A stretch of DNA of 64,000 nucleotides, taken from contig NZ_BTPE01000006.1 of NCBI RefSeq assembly GCF_036245645.1, positions 124,001 to 188,000 on the forward strand. The letters run 5' to 3'. Positions within the stretch are counted from its first letter, which is position 1, and each line of letters begins with the position of its first letter. Made by a program: the position numbers and the translations under genes. A model generated the notes under the pieces. That model was not told where the DNA came from. It was given only the letters and a program-made list of their open reading frames with translations, and made no database searches. Source of the stretch: Algoriphagus taiwanensis. Lineage in GTDB: Bacteria > Bacteroidota > Bacteroidia > Cytophagales > Cyclobacteriaceae. Positions 7,371 through 16,003 of this stretch are shown here, piece by piece.

Positions 7371-9413
7371 ATGACCTTCGTACAAATCATCCGACTTTTG
7401 GTGCGCTTTGCACCCTACTTGATTCTTTCTGCCTTTTTGATGGCTGGGACGGTCACCCTCTTGACTATGAAAAACAAGAAAGAATACAAAAGCCATACGC
7501 TACTCAATACCGGTCTGATCTCCGGATACAACATCGAAAGCTCCAAAGGCAGCAGAATAGACTACGCCTACACCAACAATGAGATTGAAAACCTGATCAA
7601 TCTCGCCACCTCCCTGGAAACAAACCGGGAACTTTCTGCCAGGCTTTTGACAGAGTTGATTTGGGCTGACCAAAAAGACGCTCTTCCTTTGATCTCTGAG
7701 AACAAAGGGGAATTTGAAGTCCTCAAAGAGGCAATCAGCCAATCCGGAATCCAAGCCTCCAGCAAAGAAGCACTTTACCAAGCTCTGATTGAAATCCGGG
7801 ATCGAGACAAAAACAACCCCGTGTACGATCTGACCAATTCTAAAAACCCCCTGATTGGATTGGAGAGACTCGAGGAAATCAAGGTATTCCGCGAGGGAAA
7901 CTCCGATATGATCCGCATGGAATACACCTCCATTGATCCATTTATCAGCCAAAAAACCCTGGAATTGCTCACCGAAATTTTCATCGCCAAGCAAAAAGCT
8001 ACCAAAGAAGGGCAGTCTGATTCGGTAATTCAGTTTTTCGAAGAAGCCACACAAAAGACCTTGGACCGACTTCAGGCTGCAGAAGACGAGTTGCTGAAGT
8101 TCCGGGTGAAAAATCAGATCATCAACTATTACGAACAAACCCGATTCATTGCAGGCAACCGGGAAGAACTGGACAAAAAGTACCAAGAACAACTTCAAAT
8201 CAAGGCCGGGTCAGAATCTGCCCTGAAGCGACTGGAGCTCGAAATAGAGGATAAAAGGGCACTCTCTGCACTTCAGACTCAGATTTCCCAAAACCAAAGC
8301 CAAATCGCCGATTACAATTTTGCCCTGATGGAACTCAACCTAATGGATGGAGGAGAATTGGATCCTAAGAATGAGTCTTTGAAAAAAGAACTCGAACAGA
8401 AAATCATCCTTTTGCGGGATGATATGCTCTCTTCGACCTACGGAGTGATGGATGTGAACAAGACCACCGATGGAATTCCTACCCAAAATGTCCTTGCCCA
8501 ATGGCTTCAGGCACTGATTACCAAAGAAGAATCTACTGCTCAGCTTCAGGTGATGGACAATAGGATGAAGGAATACGATCGAGTCTATGATAGGTTTGCT
8601 CCTCTGGGATCCACCCTGAGAAGATTGGAAAGTGAAATCGATGTGGCCGAAAGAGAATATCTGGAAAATCTTCATTCCTTCAATCAGGCAAGGCTTCACA
8701 AATACAATATGCTGATGTCCACCAATCTGAAAGTGATTGACTTCCCTTATTATCCGGCTCAGCCTGAAAAATCCAAGACAGCTTTGCTGGTCATCCTTTC
8801 CTTCGTGGTGGGTTTGGTGATTCCTTCGGGTGTGGTCATTGCGGCCGAATTGGTAGACGGTAGCCTGAAGAGTCCCAAAAATGCCTCCGAGCAAACCGGC
8901 CTTCGCGTTTGTGGGCTTTTGCCTCAATACCCCAAAAACAAAGAGAAAAATCCGGTGGATTTCGATGCCTTGACCCAGCAGGCGATGAATCTTTTCGTCC
9001 AGGAACTCATCGTGTCCTCTGATCCACAGAAAAAGCAAATCAAAGTAACCGTAGCCTCAATTCATGGAGGTGAAGGCAAAAGCATGCTGATAGAGAAAGT
9101 AGAAGAGTTTATCCAAAACCATTATCCTGAATCGGCTGGAAAATTTGAGTTCATGGAAATTCCCTCCCTGCTCAATCATCCCTATCTCCAGGAAACCATC
9201 CAAAAGGCCGACCTCCATCTTCTCCTTGCACGGGCAGACCGAAAGTGGAATGAAGCCGATAGCCATGCACTTAAAGTATTCCGTAAATTTGTAGGCCAAA
9301 AACCTCTGCTTTTTCTCAACAAAGTACGAACCGACATCATGGAAGATGTCACTGGAGAAGTCCCAAGAAAAAGATCCTGGCTGAGAGCCAAAGTAAAAGC
9401 CCTTTTGAACTAA
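7371..9413 (+). CDS. Wzc/Wzz-like polysaccharide co-polymerase with degenerate kinase region
   Basis: The 680-residue inner-membrane protein has a TM segment near residues 13-33, a long periplasmic coiled-coil part, a proline-rich second TM (about 465-490, VVGLVIPSGVVIAAELVDG), and a C-terminal cytoplasmic domain. That domain keeps a Walker A-like HGGEGKS (about 564-570). The canonical Walker A' and B aspartates of BY-kinases are not visible, and the end PRKRSWLRAKVKALLN has no tyrosine cluster. So chain-length control or a scaffold role is likely, whereas autokinase activity is doubtful. It lies 2 bases after the half-TolC gene and 6 before a glycosyltransferase. Confidence 0.85.
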   Translation: MTFVQIIRLLVRFAPYLILSAFLMAGTVTLLTMKNKKEYKSHTLLNTGLISGYNIESSKGSRIDYAYTNNEIENLINLATSLETNRELSARLLTELIWADQKDALPLISENKGEFEVLKEAISQSGIQASSKEALYQALIEIRDRDKNNPVYDLTNSKNPLIGLERLEEIKVFREGNSDMIRMEYTSIDPFISQKTLELLTEIFIAKQKATKEGQSDSVIQFFEEATQKTLDRLQAAEDELLKFRVKNQIINYYEQTRFIAGNREELDKKYQEQLQIKAGSESALKRLELEIEDKRALSALQTQISQNQSQIADYNFALMELNLMDGGELDPKNESLKKELEQKIILLRDDMLSSTYGVMDVNKTTDGIPTQNVLAQWLQALITKEESTAQLQVMDNRMKEYDRVYDRFAPLGSTLRRLESEIDVAEREYLENLHSFNQARLHKYNMLMSTNLKVIDFPYYPAQPEKSKTALLVILSFVVGLVIPSGVVIAAELVDGSLKSPKNASEQTGLRVCGLLPQYPKNKEKNPVDFDALTQQAMNLFVQELIVSSDPQKKQIKVTVASIHGGEGKSMLIEKVEEFIQNHYPESAGKFEFMEIPSLLNHPYLQETIQKADLHLLLARADRKWNEADSHALKVFRKFVGQKPLLFLNKVRTDIMEDVTGEVPRKRSWLRAKVKALLN

Positions 9414-9419
9414 TTATCC

Positions 9420-10553
9420 ATGAATACCATCATCTGCCATAGCTTCCCTGCTTGGGACTCCCCTTATGTCAAATCCACATTGGAACTCATCACTCGCCTG
9501 GCCTCCACCCACCGGGTGATTCTCCTGGACTATCCTTACACGCTTAAAGACTATTGGAAAACAGACTATGCTCCCAAAGCTCAGCTAAGAGGAAAAGACG
9601 GAGGAAAAAGAATAATTCTAACTGAATTCGGACAAGTGGAAGTTTACAATTCCCTGCCTGTCATCCCCACCAACTGGGCTGACAATAAAAAGATTTTCAA
9701 TCTATTGATGAAAGCCAACTCCTATTTAGTAGGCAAGACTATCCGAAGGATTCTTCGTACGGTAGATCCTAAGAATACCCATGTGATCAATGCGTTTAAT
9801 CCTGTATTTGGCCATTTTACAAGACATTATTGGGGAGAAATTCCGGTGACATACTATGCCTATGACGAAATGAGTGCTGCCCCTTGGGCAGAAAAATGGG
9901 GAAAAATCTATGAGTCAAAGTTTATCAATTCGGTGGACAGAGTGGTAGTCAGCTCTACAGGTCTGGCTGATAAATTCAAGCAGCTCCACCCCAAAGTGAA
10001 TTGCGTAAAAAACGGCGTAAATCTGAAATATTTTGAAGGTGAGGAACAAAGCAGTCGGTTAACACGAAAAATGGGATACCTCGGCGCCTTTGACGAGCGA
10101 ATTGACCTCGAATTGCTCAAAGCTACAGCTGAGGCTTTCCCTGACTACCTGATCGAGATTCTCGGCCCTGTCAAAATCACTTCCATATCCGCTCTTCCTC
10201 AAAGAGTCGTATTTCTGGGAGCGAAGCCCCAAAATGAACTCCTCCAACATCTCTCCCAGTGGGAGGTATGCTTGATCCCTTTCCGCAAGACTCCGTTTAC
10301 ACAGGCTATCTATCCACTGAAAATCAATGAATACTTGGCAGCAGGAAAACCGGTGGTCACTACTGATTTTGCTGACTTGGGTGATTTTAAAGGCCTCATC
10401 CGAATAGCTCAAGACCCCATTGAATTTATCATCGGAATCCAACGCGAAATCCGCGGAAACAATCGGCTGAAATCAGCAAAAAGAAGGGAATTTGCCCAGC
10501 AAAACAGCTGGGAAGCCAGAGCCAATCAATTTATTAATGCCTTAGCCTCCTGA
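9420..10553 (+). CDS. Glycosyltransferase, family 4-like
   Basis: This 377-residue cytoplasmic GT-B enzyme probably adds one sugar to the lipid-linked repeat unit. The C-terminal half shows GYLGAFDERIDLELL, VFLGAKPQNELLQHLSQWEVCLIPF and LKINEYLAAGKPVVTT, which match the donor-binding domain of GT4 enzymes (the KINEYLAAGKPVV segment corresponds to the EX7E region). The N-terminal acceptor domain is less conserved. It is the last gene of its unit; the stop codon sits in the loop of a terminator. Donor and acceptor cannot be told. Confidence 0.85.
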   Translation: MNTIICHSFPAWDSPYVKSTLELITRLASTHRVILLDYPYTLKDYWKTDYAPKAQLRGKDGGKRIILTEFGQVEVYNSLPVIPTNWADNKKIFNLLMKANSYLVGKTIRRILRTVDPKNTHVINAFNPVFGHFTRHYWGEIPVTYYAYDEMSAAPWAEKWGKIYESKFINSVDRVVVSSTGLADKFKQLHPKVNCVKNGVNLKYFEGEEQSSRLTRKMGYLGAFDERIDLELLKATAEAFPDYLIEILGPVKITSISALPQRVVFLGAKPQNELLQHLSQWEVCLIPFRKTPFTQAIYPLKINEYLAAGKPVVTTDFADLGDFKGLIRIAQDPIEFIIGIQREIRGNNRLKSAKRREFAQQNSWEARANQFINALAS

Positions 10554-10570
10554 TTTGGAGGCTTTTTTAT
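10544..10570 (+). terminator. Terminator overlapping the stop codon
   Basis: AGCCTCC and GGAGGCT form a 7-bp stem around a TGATTT loop that contains the TGA stop of the GT4 gene (10551-10553), followed by six T. Ending transcription this close to the stop marks the boundary between units ii and iii. Confidence 0.85.
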
Positions 10571-10604
10571 TGTCGAAAGATTCCCACCAGTCATCGGTAG
10601 TATC

Positions 10605-10655
10605 CGGTCAGTCATCGACTTATTTCTTCCAAAAAATCGGGCTCAGGTACCTTTG
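10605..10655 (+). promoter_or_regulatory. Promoter P3 of the polysaccharide locus
   Basis: TACCTTTG (10648-10655) is an exact -7 box. CGGTCA (10605-10610) starts 43 bases and ATCGACTTA (10614-10622) starts 34 bases before it, the same two distances as in P5. AGTCATCG occurs twice upstream (once just before 10600 and again at about 10610), 22 bases apart in the spacer. Confidence 0.6.
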
Positions 10656-10675
10656 ATACATCATTTAGCAATCCA

Positions 10676-12124
10676 ATGAATACCACTAGCTCATTTCCGA
10701 AAAAATATGGCGCAGTCAAGCTTCTCAGCGGCTTGGGTGTGATGCTTTTGGGGATGTTTTGGGTCCTGGGAAGTCTGACTATTAGTAAGCTGGGTATGAC
10801 CGGGGCACTCATGTTTTTGGCCCTTCCTATCGGTGTTGCCTTGATGATGTATCTATGGTCTTTCCCAAAAGCTGGGATTTGGCTGAGTCTGATTATGGGA
10901 TTTTTGATTTCTGGAATTAGCCGATACATCAATGCCCCTTGGGGATTGTCTATAGATATCTTTCTCACGCTTTCTTTACTTATTGTCCTGATCAATAAAG
11001 CGATCCGCGTCCGATGGCAAAATGCGAATACGGATATCGTCATCTTCTCCTTGGTTTGGATGGGCTATCTCGTTCTGGAGATCTTCAATCCTGCCGGAAA
11101 TGGATTTGAGGCTTGGTTTTATGCTATGCGGGGAATTGGATTCTATCAGGCTCTGGCTGTACCTATCGTTTACCTTCTATTTCGGGAAGAAAAAGATTTT
11201 CACACCTTTCTGAATCTCCTCATCCTGCTTTCTCTTTTGGGAACTGCATGGGGATTCAGACAACAGATTTTTGGAGTAGATGCTGCAGAATACCGCTGGC
11301 TGTGGGATGAAGAGCACCACGAGGAGCATGTGCTCCATGGGGTTTTGCGGGTATTTTCCTTCTATAGCGATGCAGGTCAGTTTGGCGCATCTCAAGCCAT
11401 GATGGCACTCCTTACAGGCATTCTTGCCTTGGGCCCTTTTTCTTTGAAAAGAAGAATCCTCTACTGGATTTTGGCCATTGTCTTCTTTTTGGGATTTGCC
11501 ATTTCAGGGACTCGGGGAGCACTGGCAGTTCCTCTTTTTGGAGGCTTGGCCTATCTGGTCACGACCAAAAATTTCAAAGTTCTCTTTGCCGGCCTGAGTG
11601 CCATGATCCTGGTTTTTGTCATTCTCAAATACACCTTTCTCTTCCAGGGAGTGGAGCAGGTGAGAAGGATGCGGACAGCTTTGGACCCCAACAACCGATC
11701 CCTGGAAGTCCGCCTGGAAAATCAGGTGACCTTCGGGCGATACCTTGCCGATAAGCCTTTTGGTGGTGGTATAGGTACTGCCGGATTCTGGGGAGCAAGA
11801 TTCAATCCCAACTCCCTGATGGCCAATACTGCTACCGACAGCTGGTATGTCAAAATCTGGGCAGAAACCGGAATCGTTGGCCTGGCCATTCACCTGAGTT
11901 TCCTTGGCTTTGTCCTAGGCAAGGGAGGAGCGGTCTGTATGGGACTTACAGATCCCAAAAGAAAGTCCTACGCCATGGCGATTTATGCCTCCATAGTAGG
12001 TGTGATCTTCTCCAGCTACGGCAATCAGGTTTTTGGGCAGATGCCCACCGGAATGATCATGAATCTGGCCATCCCCTTTCTATTTCTTATTCCTACTTGG
12101 TACGAAAACAACACTAAAAAATGA
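10676..12124 (+). CDS. O-antigen polymerase/ligase-like membrane protein (Wzy-like)
   Basis: The 482-residue protein has about 11-12 hydrophobic segments. It has the large periplasmic loop with GTRGALAVPL before it and KPFGGGIGTAGFWGARF followed by ATDSWYVKIWAETGIVGL, which is typical of PF04932 Wzy and WaaL proteins. It would polymerise lipid-linked repeat units, or ligate polymer, on the outer face of the inner membrane. It is the first gene of unit iii, 20 bases after its -7 box, and its stop overlaps the next start by 4 bases. Polymerase rather than ligase is the likelier role because Wzx and co-polymerase genes are in the same locus. Confidence 0.85.
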   Translation: MNTTSSFPKKYGAVKLLSGLGVMLLGMFWVLGSLTISKLGMTGALMFLALPIGVALMMYLWSFPKAGIWLSLIMGFLISGISRYINAPWGLSIDIFLTLSLLIVLINKAIRVRWQNANTDIVIFSLVWMGYLVLEIFNPAGNGFEAWFYAMRGIGFYQALAVPIVYLLFREEKDFHTFLNLLILLSLLGTAWGFRQQIFGVDAAEYRWLWDEEHHEEHVLHGVLRVFSFYSDAGQFGASQAMMALLTGILALGPFSLKRRILYWILAIVFFLGFAISGTRGALAVPLFGGLAYLVTTKNFKVLFAGLSAMILVFVILKYTFLFQGVEQVRRMRTALDPNNRSLEVRLENQVTFGRYLADKPFGGGIGTAGFWGARFNPNSLMANTATDSWYVKIWAETGIVGLAIHLSFLGFVLGKGGAVCMGLTDPKRKSYAMAIYASIVGVIFSSYGNQVFGQMPTGMIMNLAIPFLFLIPTWYENNTKK

Positions 12125-13296
12125 ATACTTTCCTAATCCTAATTCTCTCTTTGCCAATCGCCTACTTGACTGTGGCTTCCTTCTATCAGTTGGTGCTTGC
12201 ATTGGCTTCCAGAAGATATAAAAGCCCTAAGTTGGGCAAAAAATCCAAAGGAAGAACACTAATCCTAGTCCCTGCCTATCGGGAAGACGCGGTTATTTTA
12301 TCCTCAACCGAAGTCAATCTAAAACGCATACCCCAAGATAACAGCTGCGACTATCTGGTCCTGGCAGATCAGCTACAGGCTCAAACGGTAGCAAAACTGA
12401 GAGCTATGGGTGCTGAGGTACTCGAGGTCAAATTTGAAAAAAGTACCAAAGTAAAATCCCTCAAAGCTGGGATGGATTTCAAGGCGGGCAAAGGAGATTA
12501 TTGGCATACCGTCATCCTAGACGCAGATAATATCCTGGACAGGAATTTTATTTCCACTGCTTTACAATATCGAGCCTTGGGCTATCGAGTACTACAGGGA
12601 GAACGATTGGCTTCCAACACCCGAAACGCCATGGAAATCCTCGACGGATTATCCGAGAAAGCCAATCAGGAATTGCTCTGCAAAGGTGCCAATCAATTGG
12701 GACTCTCCAGCAAGCTGACCGGATCAGCGATGGTACTGGATTTCGACTTGTTTAAGTTGGTATTGCGCATGCTCAAAGCCATAGGAGGATTTGACAAAGA
12801 AATGGAGCTGATCCTGACCGCAATGGGAGAGACCATCCAATACGCACCCGAACTTAAGGTTTGGGATGAGAAAGTAAGCAGCACACAAGCCTTTGCCAAG
12901 CAGCGAGGTAGATGGCTGGAAAGCCAGTATACTTTCCTGAGAAAGTCAATCCAACCTGCCACAAGGGGCTTATTCCGTGGAAATAAAGACTATTTCCACA
13001 AAAGCATCCAGCTCGCCCTGCCTCCTAGGGTTCTGGCCCCGGCCGCACTTTTGCTTTTCCTGGGAATTTCAATACTCTTGAGCTTCAACTTTCTGGTTGG
13101 GTTGGCTGGAGTATCCTTTGTGGCTCTGATGGCCTCCTACTTTATTGTCCTGCCCACAGGACTTTGGAAAAGGCATTTTACCCAAATTCTACTCGCTCTT
13201 CCCGGCTTGGTCCTGGCAGCAATCCAATCTCTGGGGTGGATGAAAAAATCAAAAAAAGAATTTCTCCACACAGCTCATCAATTCCAGAAATCATGA
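12121..13296 (+). CDS. Glycosyltransferase family 2, membrane-anchored
   Basis: This 391-residue enzyme has an N-terminal TM anchor (about 3-28), the GT-A domain with LILVPAYRED, a DADN (DxD-type) metal site, AMGETIQYAPELKVWDE, and QRGRWL (the QxxRW motif of processive-type GT2 enzymes). Two or three TM segments follow at the C-terminus. GT2 enzymes with QxxRW often elongate polymers, but it may add just one sugar. It overlaps the Wzy stop by ATGA and its own stop overlaps the start of a small membrane protein. Confidence 0.85.
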   Translation: MNTFLILILSLPIAYLTVASFYQLVLALASRRYKSPKLGKKSKGRTLILVPAYREDAVILSSTEVNLKRIPQDNSCDYLVLADQLQAQTVAKLRAMGAEVLEVKFEKSTKVKSLKAGMDFKAGKGDYWHTVILDADNILDRNFISTALQYRALGYRVLQGERLASNTRNAMEILDGLSEKANQELLCKGANQLGLSSKLTGSAMVLDFDLFKLVLRMLKAIGGFDKEMELILTAMGETIQYAPELKVWDEKVSSTQAFAKQRGRWLESQYTFLRKSIQPATRGLFRGNKDYFHKSIQLALPPRVLAPAALLLFLGISILLSFNFLVGLAGVSFVALMASYFIVLPTGLWKRHFTQILLALPGLVLAAIQSLGWMKKSKKEFLHTAHQFQKS

Positions 13297-13451
13297 TCAC
13301 AGAAGGTATGCCTTGGCCAATATTGCTTCCATTGGCATTTATGTTCCTTCTATGGGGCATCGCATTGGGCAAAAAAGAGGCCGCAAAAAGTCTCCCCAGA
13401 AAAAGGGAAAAACCAAAGAAGAAAAAGCTATCGAAACCACTTATCGGCTAG
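13293..13451 (+). CDS. Small single-pass membrane protein (52 aa)
   Basis: ATG 13293 overlaps the GT2 stop as ATGA, a common coupling arrangement. The product starts MITEGMPWPILLPLAFMF, has one hydrophobic segment (about 7-25) and then a very basic tail (KKEAAKSLPRKREKPKKKKL). No family is recognised. The arrangement, the codon structure and the TM-plus-basic-tail topology support a real gene. It may assist the neighbouring GT2 or Wzy (inference). It ends about 70 bases before the next promoter box. Confidence 0.6.
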   Translation: MITEGMPWPILLPLAFMFLLWGIALGKKEAAKSLPRKREKPKKKKLSKPLIG

Positions 13452-13526
13452 GAACCCCCATCTATCGGAGGATCAACCCCAATCGGCTTAAACCTTCCAT
13501 AAGGATCTCAAATTGCCCTTGTTTTG
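13449..13526 (+). promoter_or_regulatory. Promoter P4 of the polysaccharide locus
   Basis: TAGGA (13449-13453), CCCCAATCGGCTTAAA (13477-13492) and a TTGTTTTG box (13519-13526) follow the same layout as P1 and P2. The ATCGGCTTA element starts 37 bases before the -7-like box. The -7 box departs from TAnnTTTG at one base. The first bases overlap the end of the small ORF. Confidence 0.5.
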
Positions 13527-13544
13527 TATTCACATTTCGACATC

Positions 13545-14702
13545 ATGAAAACGACACTTTCCATCCTGATCATTGTCAAATCCCTCCCATGGAGATTTAA
13601 GGGAGGCATACAGACCCATTCTTGGGACTTGGCAAGAGCTCTTCAAGCCAAAGGGCATCAGGTGACTATTCTCACAGGAGGAGCTTTCTTGAAAGGGCAA
13701 GTTCAAAATGACCATGAAGGGATTTCTGTTTTGGAAATACCTTTTTTTCCGGGCAGGTATCTTCCTGCAATATCTTTTCTGGCAGAAGAGCTTGCATTTA
13801 ACCTTAGAGTGAAAAGCTGGGTGAAAAAAAATCACCAACGATATGACATCATTCATACCCAAGGCAGAAGTGGGTATCTGCTCTATCAGCTACCTCAAGT
13901 CCATCACAAACTCATCCAAACCATCCACGGACACACCGGAACAGAGGCTGCCTCTGACCTACATAATCTGAACGCAAAAATTCATTCCTTTTTTGCCCAA
14001 AAATGGGAAACTAAAACACTGTCCATAGCTCGCCGGACGATCGCGGTCAGCCAAGACCTGAAGCGGTCAGTAGAAAGAAGCCACCAAGTCGGCTCCGAGG
14101 CAATCTCCGTAATCCCTAACGGGGTAGGAGGTAATGAGTCTCATCCCAATTTACCCACTGAGAAAAGAGTAAAGAGATTTGTATTTGTAGGAAGGCTACA
14201 TCCTGTAAAGGGGCTCGTCCCTCTGATCAAAGAAATTGCAGAGGCTCCTCAGCCTCTATTTTTGGACATTATTGGGGAAGGCCCTCAATGGAAAGAATTG
14301 GAGGAATTGATCCTAGACCTAGGTCTTAGCCGTCAGGTAAGGATGCTGGGAGCTTATCCCAATGCTGCCATTCAGATGCTTTTGCCCCATTATCAGGGTC
14401 TGATACTTCCATCAGTCTATGAATCCCAGGGGATAGTACTTCTTGAAGCCAATCTGTGTGGAATTCCTGTAATTGCTTCAGATCTCCCCTCCATCCAGGA
14501 AAGCGTCCTGAACAGAAAAAACGGAATCCTCTGTCCAATAGACAGACCTGAAGAATTTATCAAGGCCATGGAATACCTTCAGGAAAATCCCCGAGAGGCC
14601 AAGAAAATGGGGCTCATGGGTCAATCTTGGGTGAAAGAAAACTTCAACTGGTCCAAAATAGCCGATCAGACCATCGATCTCTACCATCAATTGGCCAGCT
14701 GA
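13545..14702 (+). CDS. Glycosyltransferase family 4
   Basis: The 385-residue GT-B enzyme starts MKTTLSILIIVKSLPWRFKG, with GGIQTHSWDLARALQAKGH as the N-terminal donor-loop region. The C-terminal domain has FVGRLHPVKGL, DIIGEGPQWKELEELI, LPSVYESQGIVLLEA (the E-x7-E motif) and GIPVIASDLPSI. These are classic GT4 features. I chose ATG 13545 because it follows the -7 box and gives the standard N-terminus; an earlier in-frame ATG would lie on the -7 box. The stop overlaps the next start (TGATG). Confidence 0.92.
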   Translation: MKTTLSILIIVKSLPWRFKGGIQTHSWDLARALQAKGHQVTILTGGAFLKGQVQNDHEGISVLEIPFFPGRYLPAISFLAEELAFNLRVKSWVKKNHQRYDIIHTQGRSGYLLYQLPQVHHKLIQTIHGHTGTEAASDLHNLNAKIHSFFAQKWETKTLSIARRTIAVSQDLKRSVERSHQVGSEAISVIPNGVGGNESHPNLPTEKRVKRFVFVGRLHPVKGLVPLIKEIAEAPQPLFLDIIGEGPQWKELEELILDLGLSRQVRMLGAYPNAAIQMLLPHYQGLILPSVYESQGIVLLEANLCGIPVIASDLPSIQESVLNRKNGILCPIDRPEEFIKAMEYLQENPREAKKMGLMGQSWVKENFNWSKIADQTIDLYHQLAS

Positions 14703-16003
14703 TGAAAAGGTCTGCATTGCAAAAAATCATTGGCGCTATGGGAGGGCAGAGTCTTTTTCTGCTGACCAATATGCTTTCCTTCCTGATAGTGGTAAAAATC
14801 TTCACTCCGGAAGAATTCGCTGCCTGGGGATTTTACCTAAGTCTGATGGCTCTGCTTGACGGTATTCGACAGGGACTGATTCAGAATGGACTTACCCGAT
14901 TTTTAATCCAGTATCCCGATCAGGAAAAATCACTGATGGGCTCAGCATTAGCCCTTCATCTGATATTTATCGGTATTCTTTCGCTCTTGCTATTTGTTTT
15001 CGCAGCACCGATTAGCACATTTTGGAATTTGCCCGAGATGGAAGCTCTTTTTCGGTATTCTTGGCTGACTCTTCTTGCTTCGGGCAGTCTTCAGACTTTC
15101 TACAGTCTTCTTTTTGCCAAAGGGAAAAGCCGGGTGTATTTCATTTTCAATCTAGCCTACCTAGTCGGCATCGGGATGGTGCTTTTGGTACTACTCAGTC
15201 TGGGAAAACCTGGTTTGCTAGAATTGCTGTGGGGACAAAATGCCATCTCCTTGCTTCTTCTGGCGATAGGATTGAGGCTGAGCAATTGGTTTCAATGGGG
15301 ACTTCCTACACTTCCATGGATGAGAAAACTCCTGGCTTTTGGCAAGCATGTGGCGGGAACCAATGCTTTTTCTCTCCTCTTTCAGAAGGCTGATCTTTGG
15401 ATGATTGGGTTTTTGCTGGATGCCAAATCTGTGGCCCTCTTTCTTCTGGCCACCAAAATAATCCAGTATATCGATCTTCCTCTGACTTCACTGAGTCAAA
15501 TGCTTTATCCCCGATTTGCTGCCACTGGTCGAAGCCAGAATACCAACGAACTGAATTTGGAAATGGCCCGGGGTATCCTCCTTTTATTTGTACTCATTCT
15601 TCCGGGCGTACTTCTGGTATTGATCTTTTCAGAAACTCTGATTTTGATCCTCAGTACAGAAGAATACCTCGAAGCAGCACCTTTGATTATTCTCCTGGGG
15701 CTGGCCAGTTTAGCCAAACCTTGGGGAAGAGTCTTCGGAATGGCTCTGGATGCCATGGGGAAGCCTCAGATCAATATGCACATGCTCGCTTTCAGCCTGG
15801 TCGTGAATGTAGCTGCAAATGCACTTTTCATTCCAATCTATGGAGTAGGAGGGGCAGCCTTCGCCACCAGCTTGAGTACGGTACTGACCATAGGTTTAGG
15901 TCAGGTCAAAATCAGAAAATACTTGGAAATACTTCCATTTGACCAACAACTTGCGCTCATCAAGAGCATCATCACTAAAAATCTCAATCTAAAAACGCCA
16001 TGA
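14702..16003 (+). CDS. Polysaccharide flippase, Wzx/MATE-like
   Basis: This 433-residue polytopic protein is of the oligosaccharide flippase type. It has about 12 hydrophobic segments, with an N-terminal IIGAMGGQSLFLLTNMLSF and the PF13440-like pattern. Wzx moves undecaprenyl-linked repeat units across the inner membrane. ATG 14702 shares one base with the upstream TGA. The ORF could be read from further upstream, but that would overlap the GT4 gene by 75 bases. Its stop overlaps the methyltransferase start by 4 bases. Confidence 0.85.
   Translation: MKRSALQKIIGAMGGQSLFLLTNMLSFLIVVKIFTPEEFAAWGFYLSLMALLDGIRQGLIQNGLTRFLIQYPDQEKSLMGSALALHLIFIGILSLLLFVFAAPISTFWNLPEMEALFRYSWLTLLASGSLQTFYSLLFAKGKSRVYFIFNLAYLVGIGMVLLVLLSLGKPGLLELLWGQNAISLLLLAIGLRLSNWFQWGLPTLPWMRKLLAFGKHVAGTNAFSLLFQKADLWMIGFLLDAKSVALFLLATKIIQYIDLPLTSLSQMLYPRFAATGRSQNTNELNLEMARGILLLFVLILPGVLLVLIFSETLILILSTEEYLEAAPLIILLGLASLAKPWGRVFGMALDAMGKPQINMHMLAFSLVVNVAANALFIPIYGVGGAAFATSLSTVLTIGLGQVKIRKYLEILPFDQQLALIKSIITKNLNLKTP

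Noticed and set aside
7500..8198. Open frames of up to 232 codons on the minus strand inside the co-polymerase gene (also 8340-9038)
   Set aside because: They mirror the coding gene on the plus strand, have no recognisable family, and show low-complexity shadow composition.
13501..13516. A sigma-54-like -24/-12 pair (GG then TTGC, 10 bases apart) near P4
   Set aside because: Only this one promoter shows it; the other four have TAnnTTTG boxes and no GG/GC pair, and P4 also has a -7-like box.
13313..13600. A 95-codon frame across the P4 region
   Set aside because: It runs through the promoter element and the start of the next gene, and its sequence has no family likeness.
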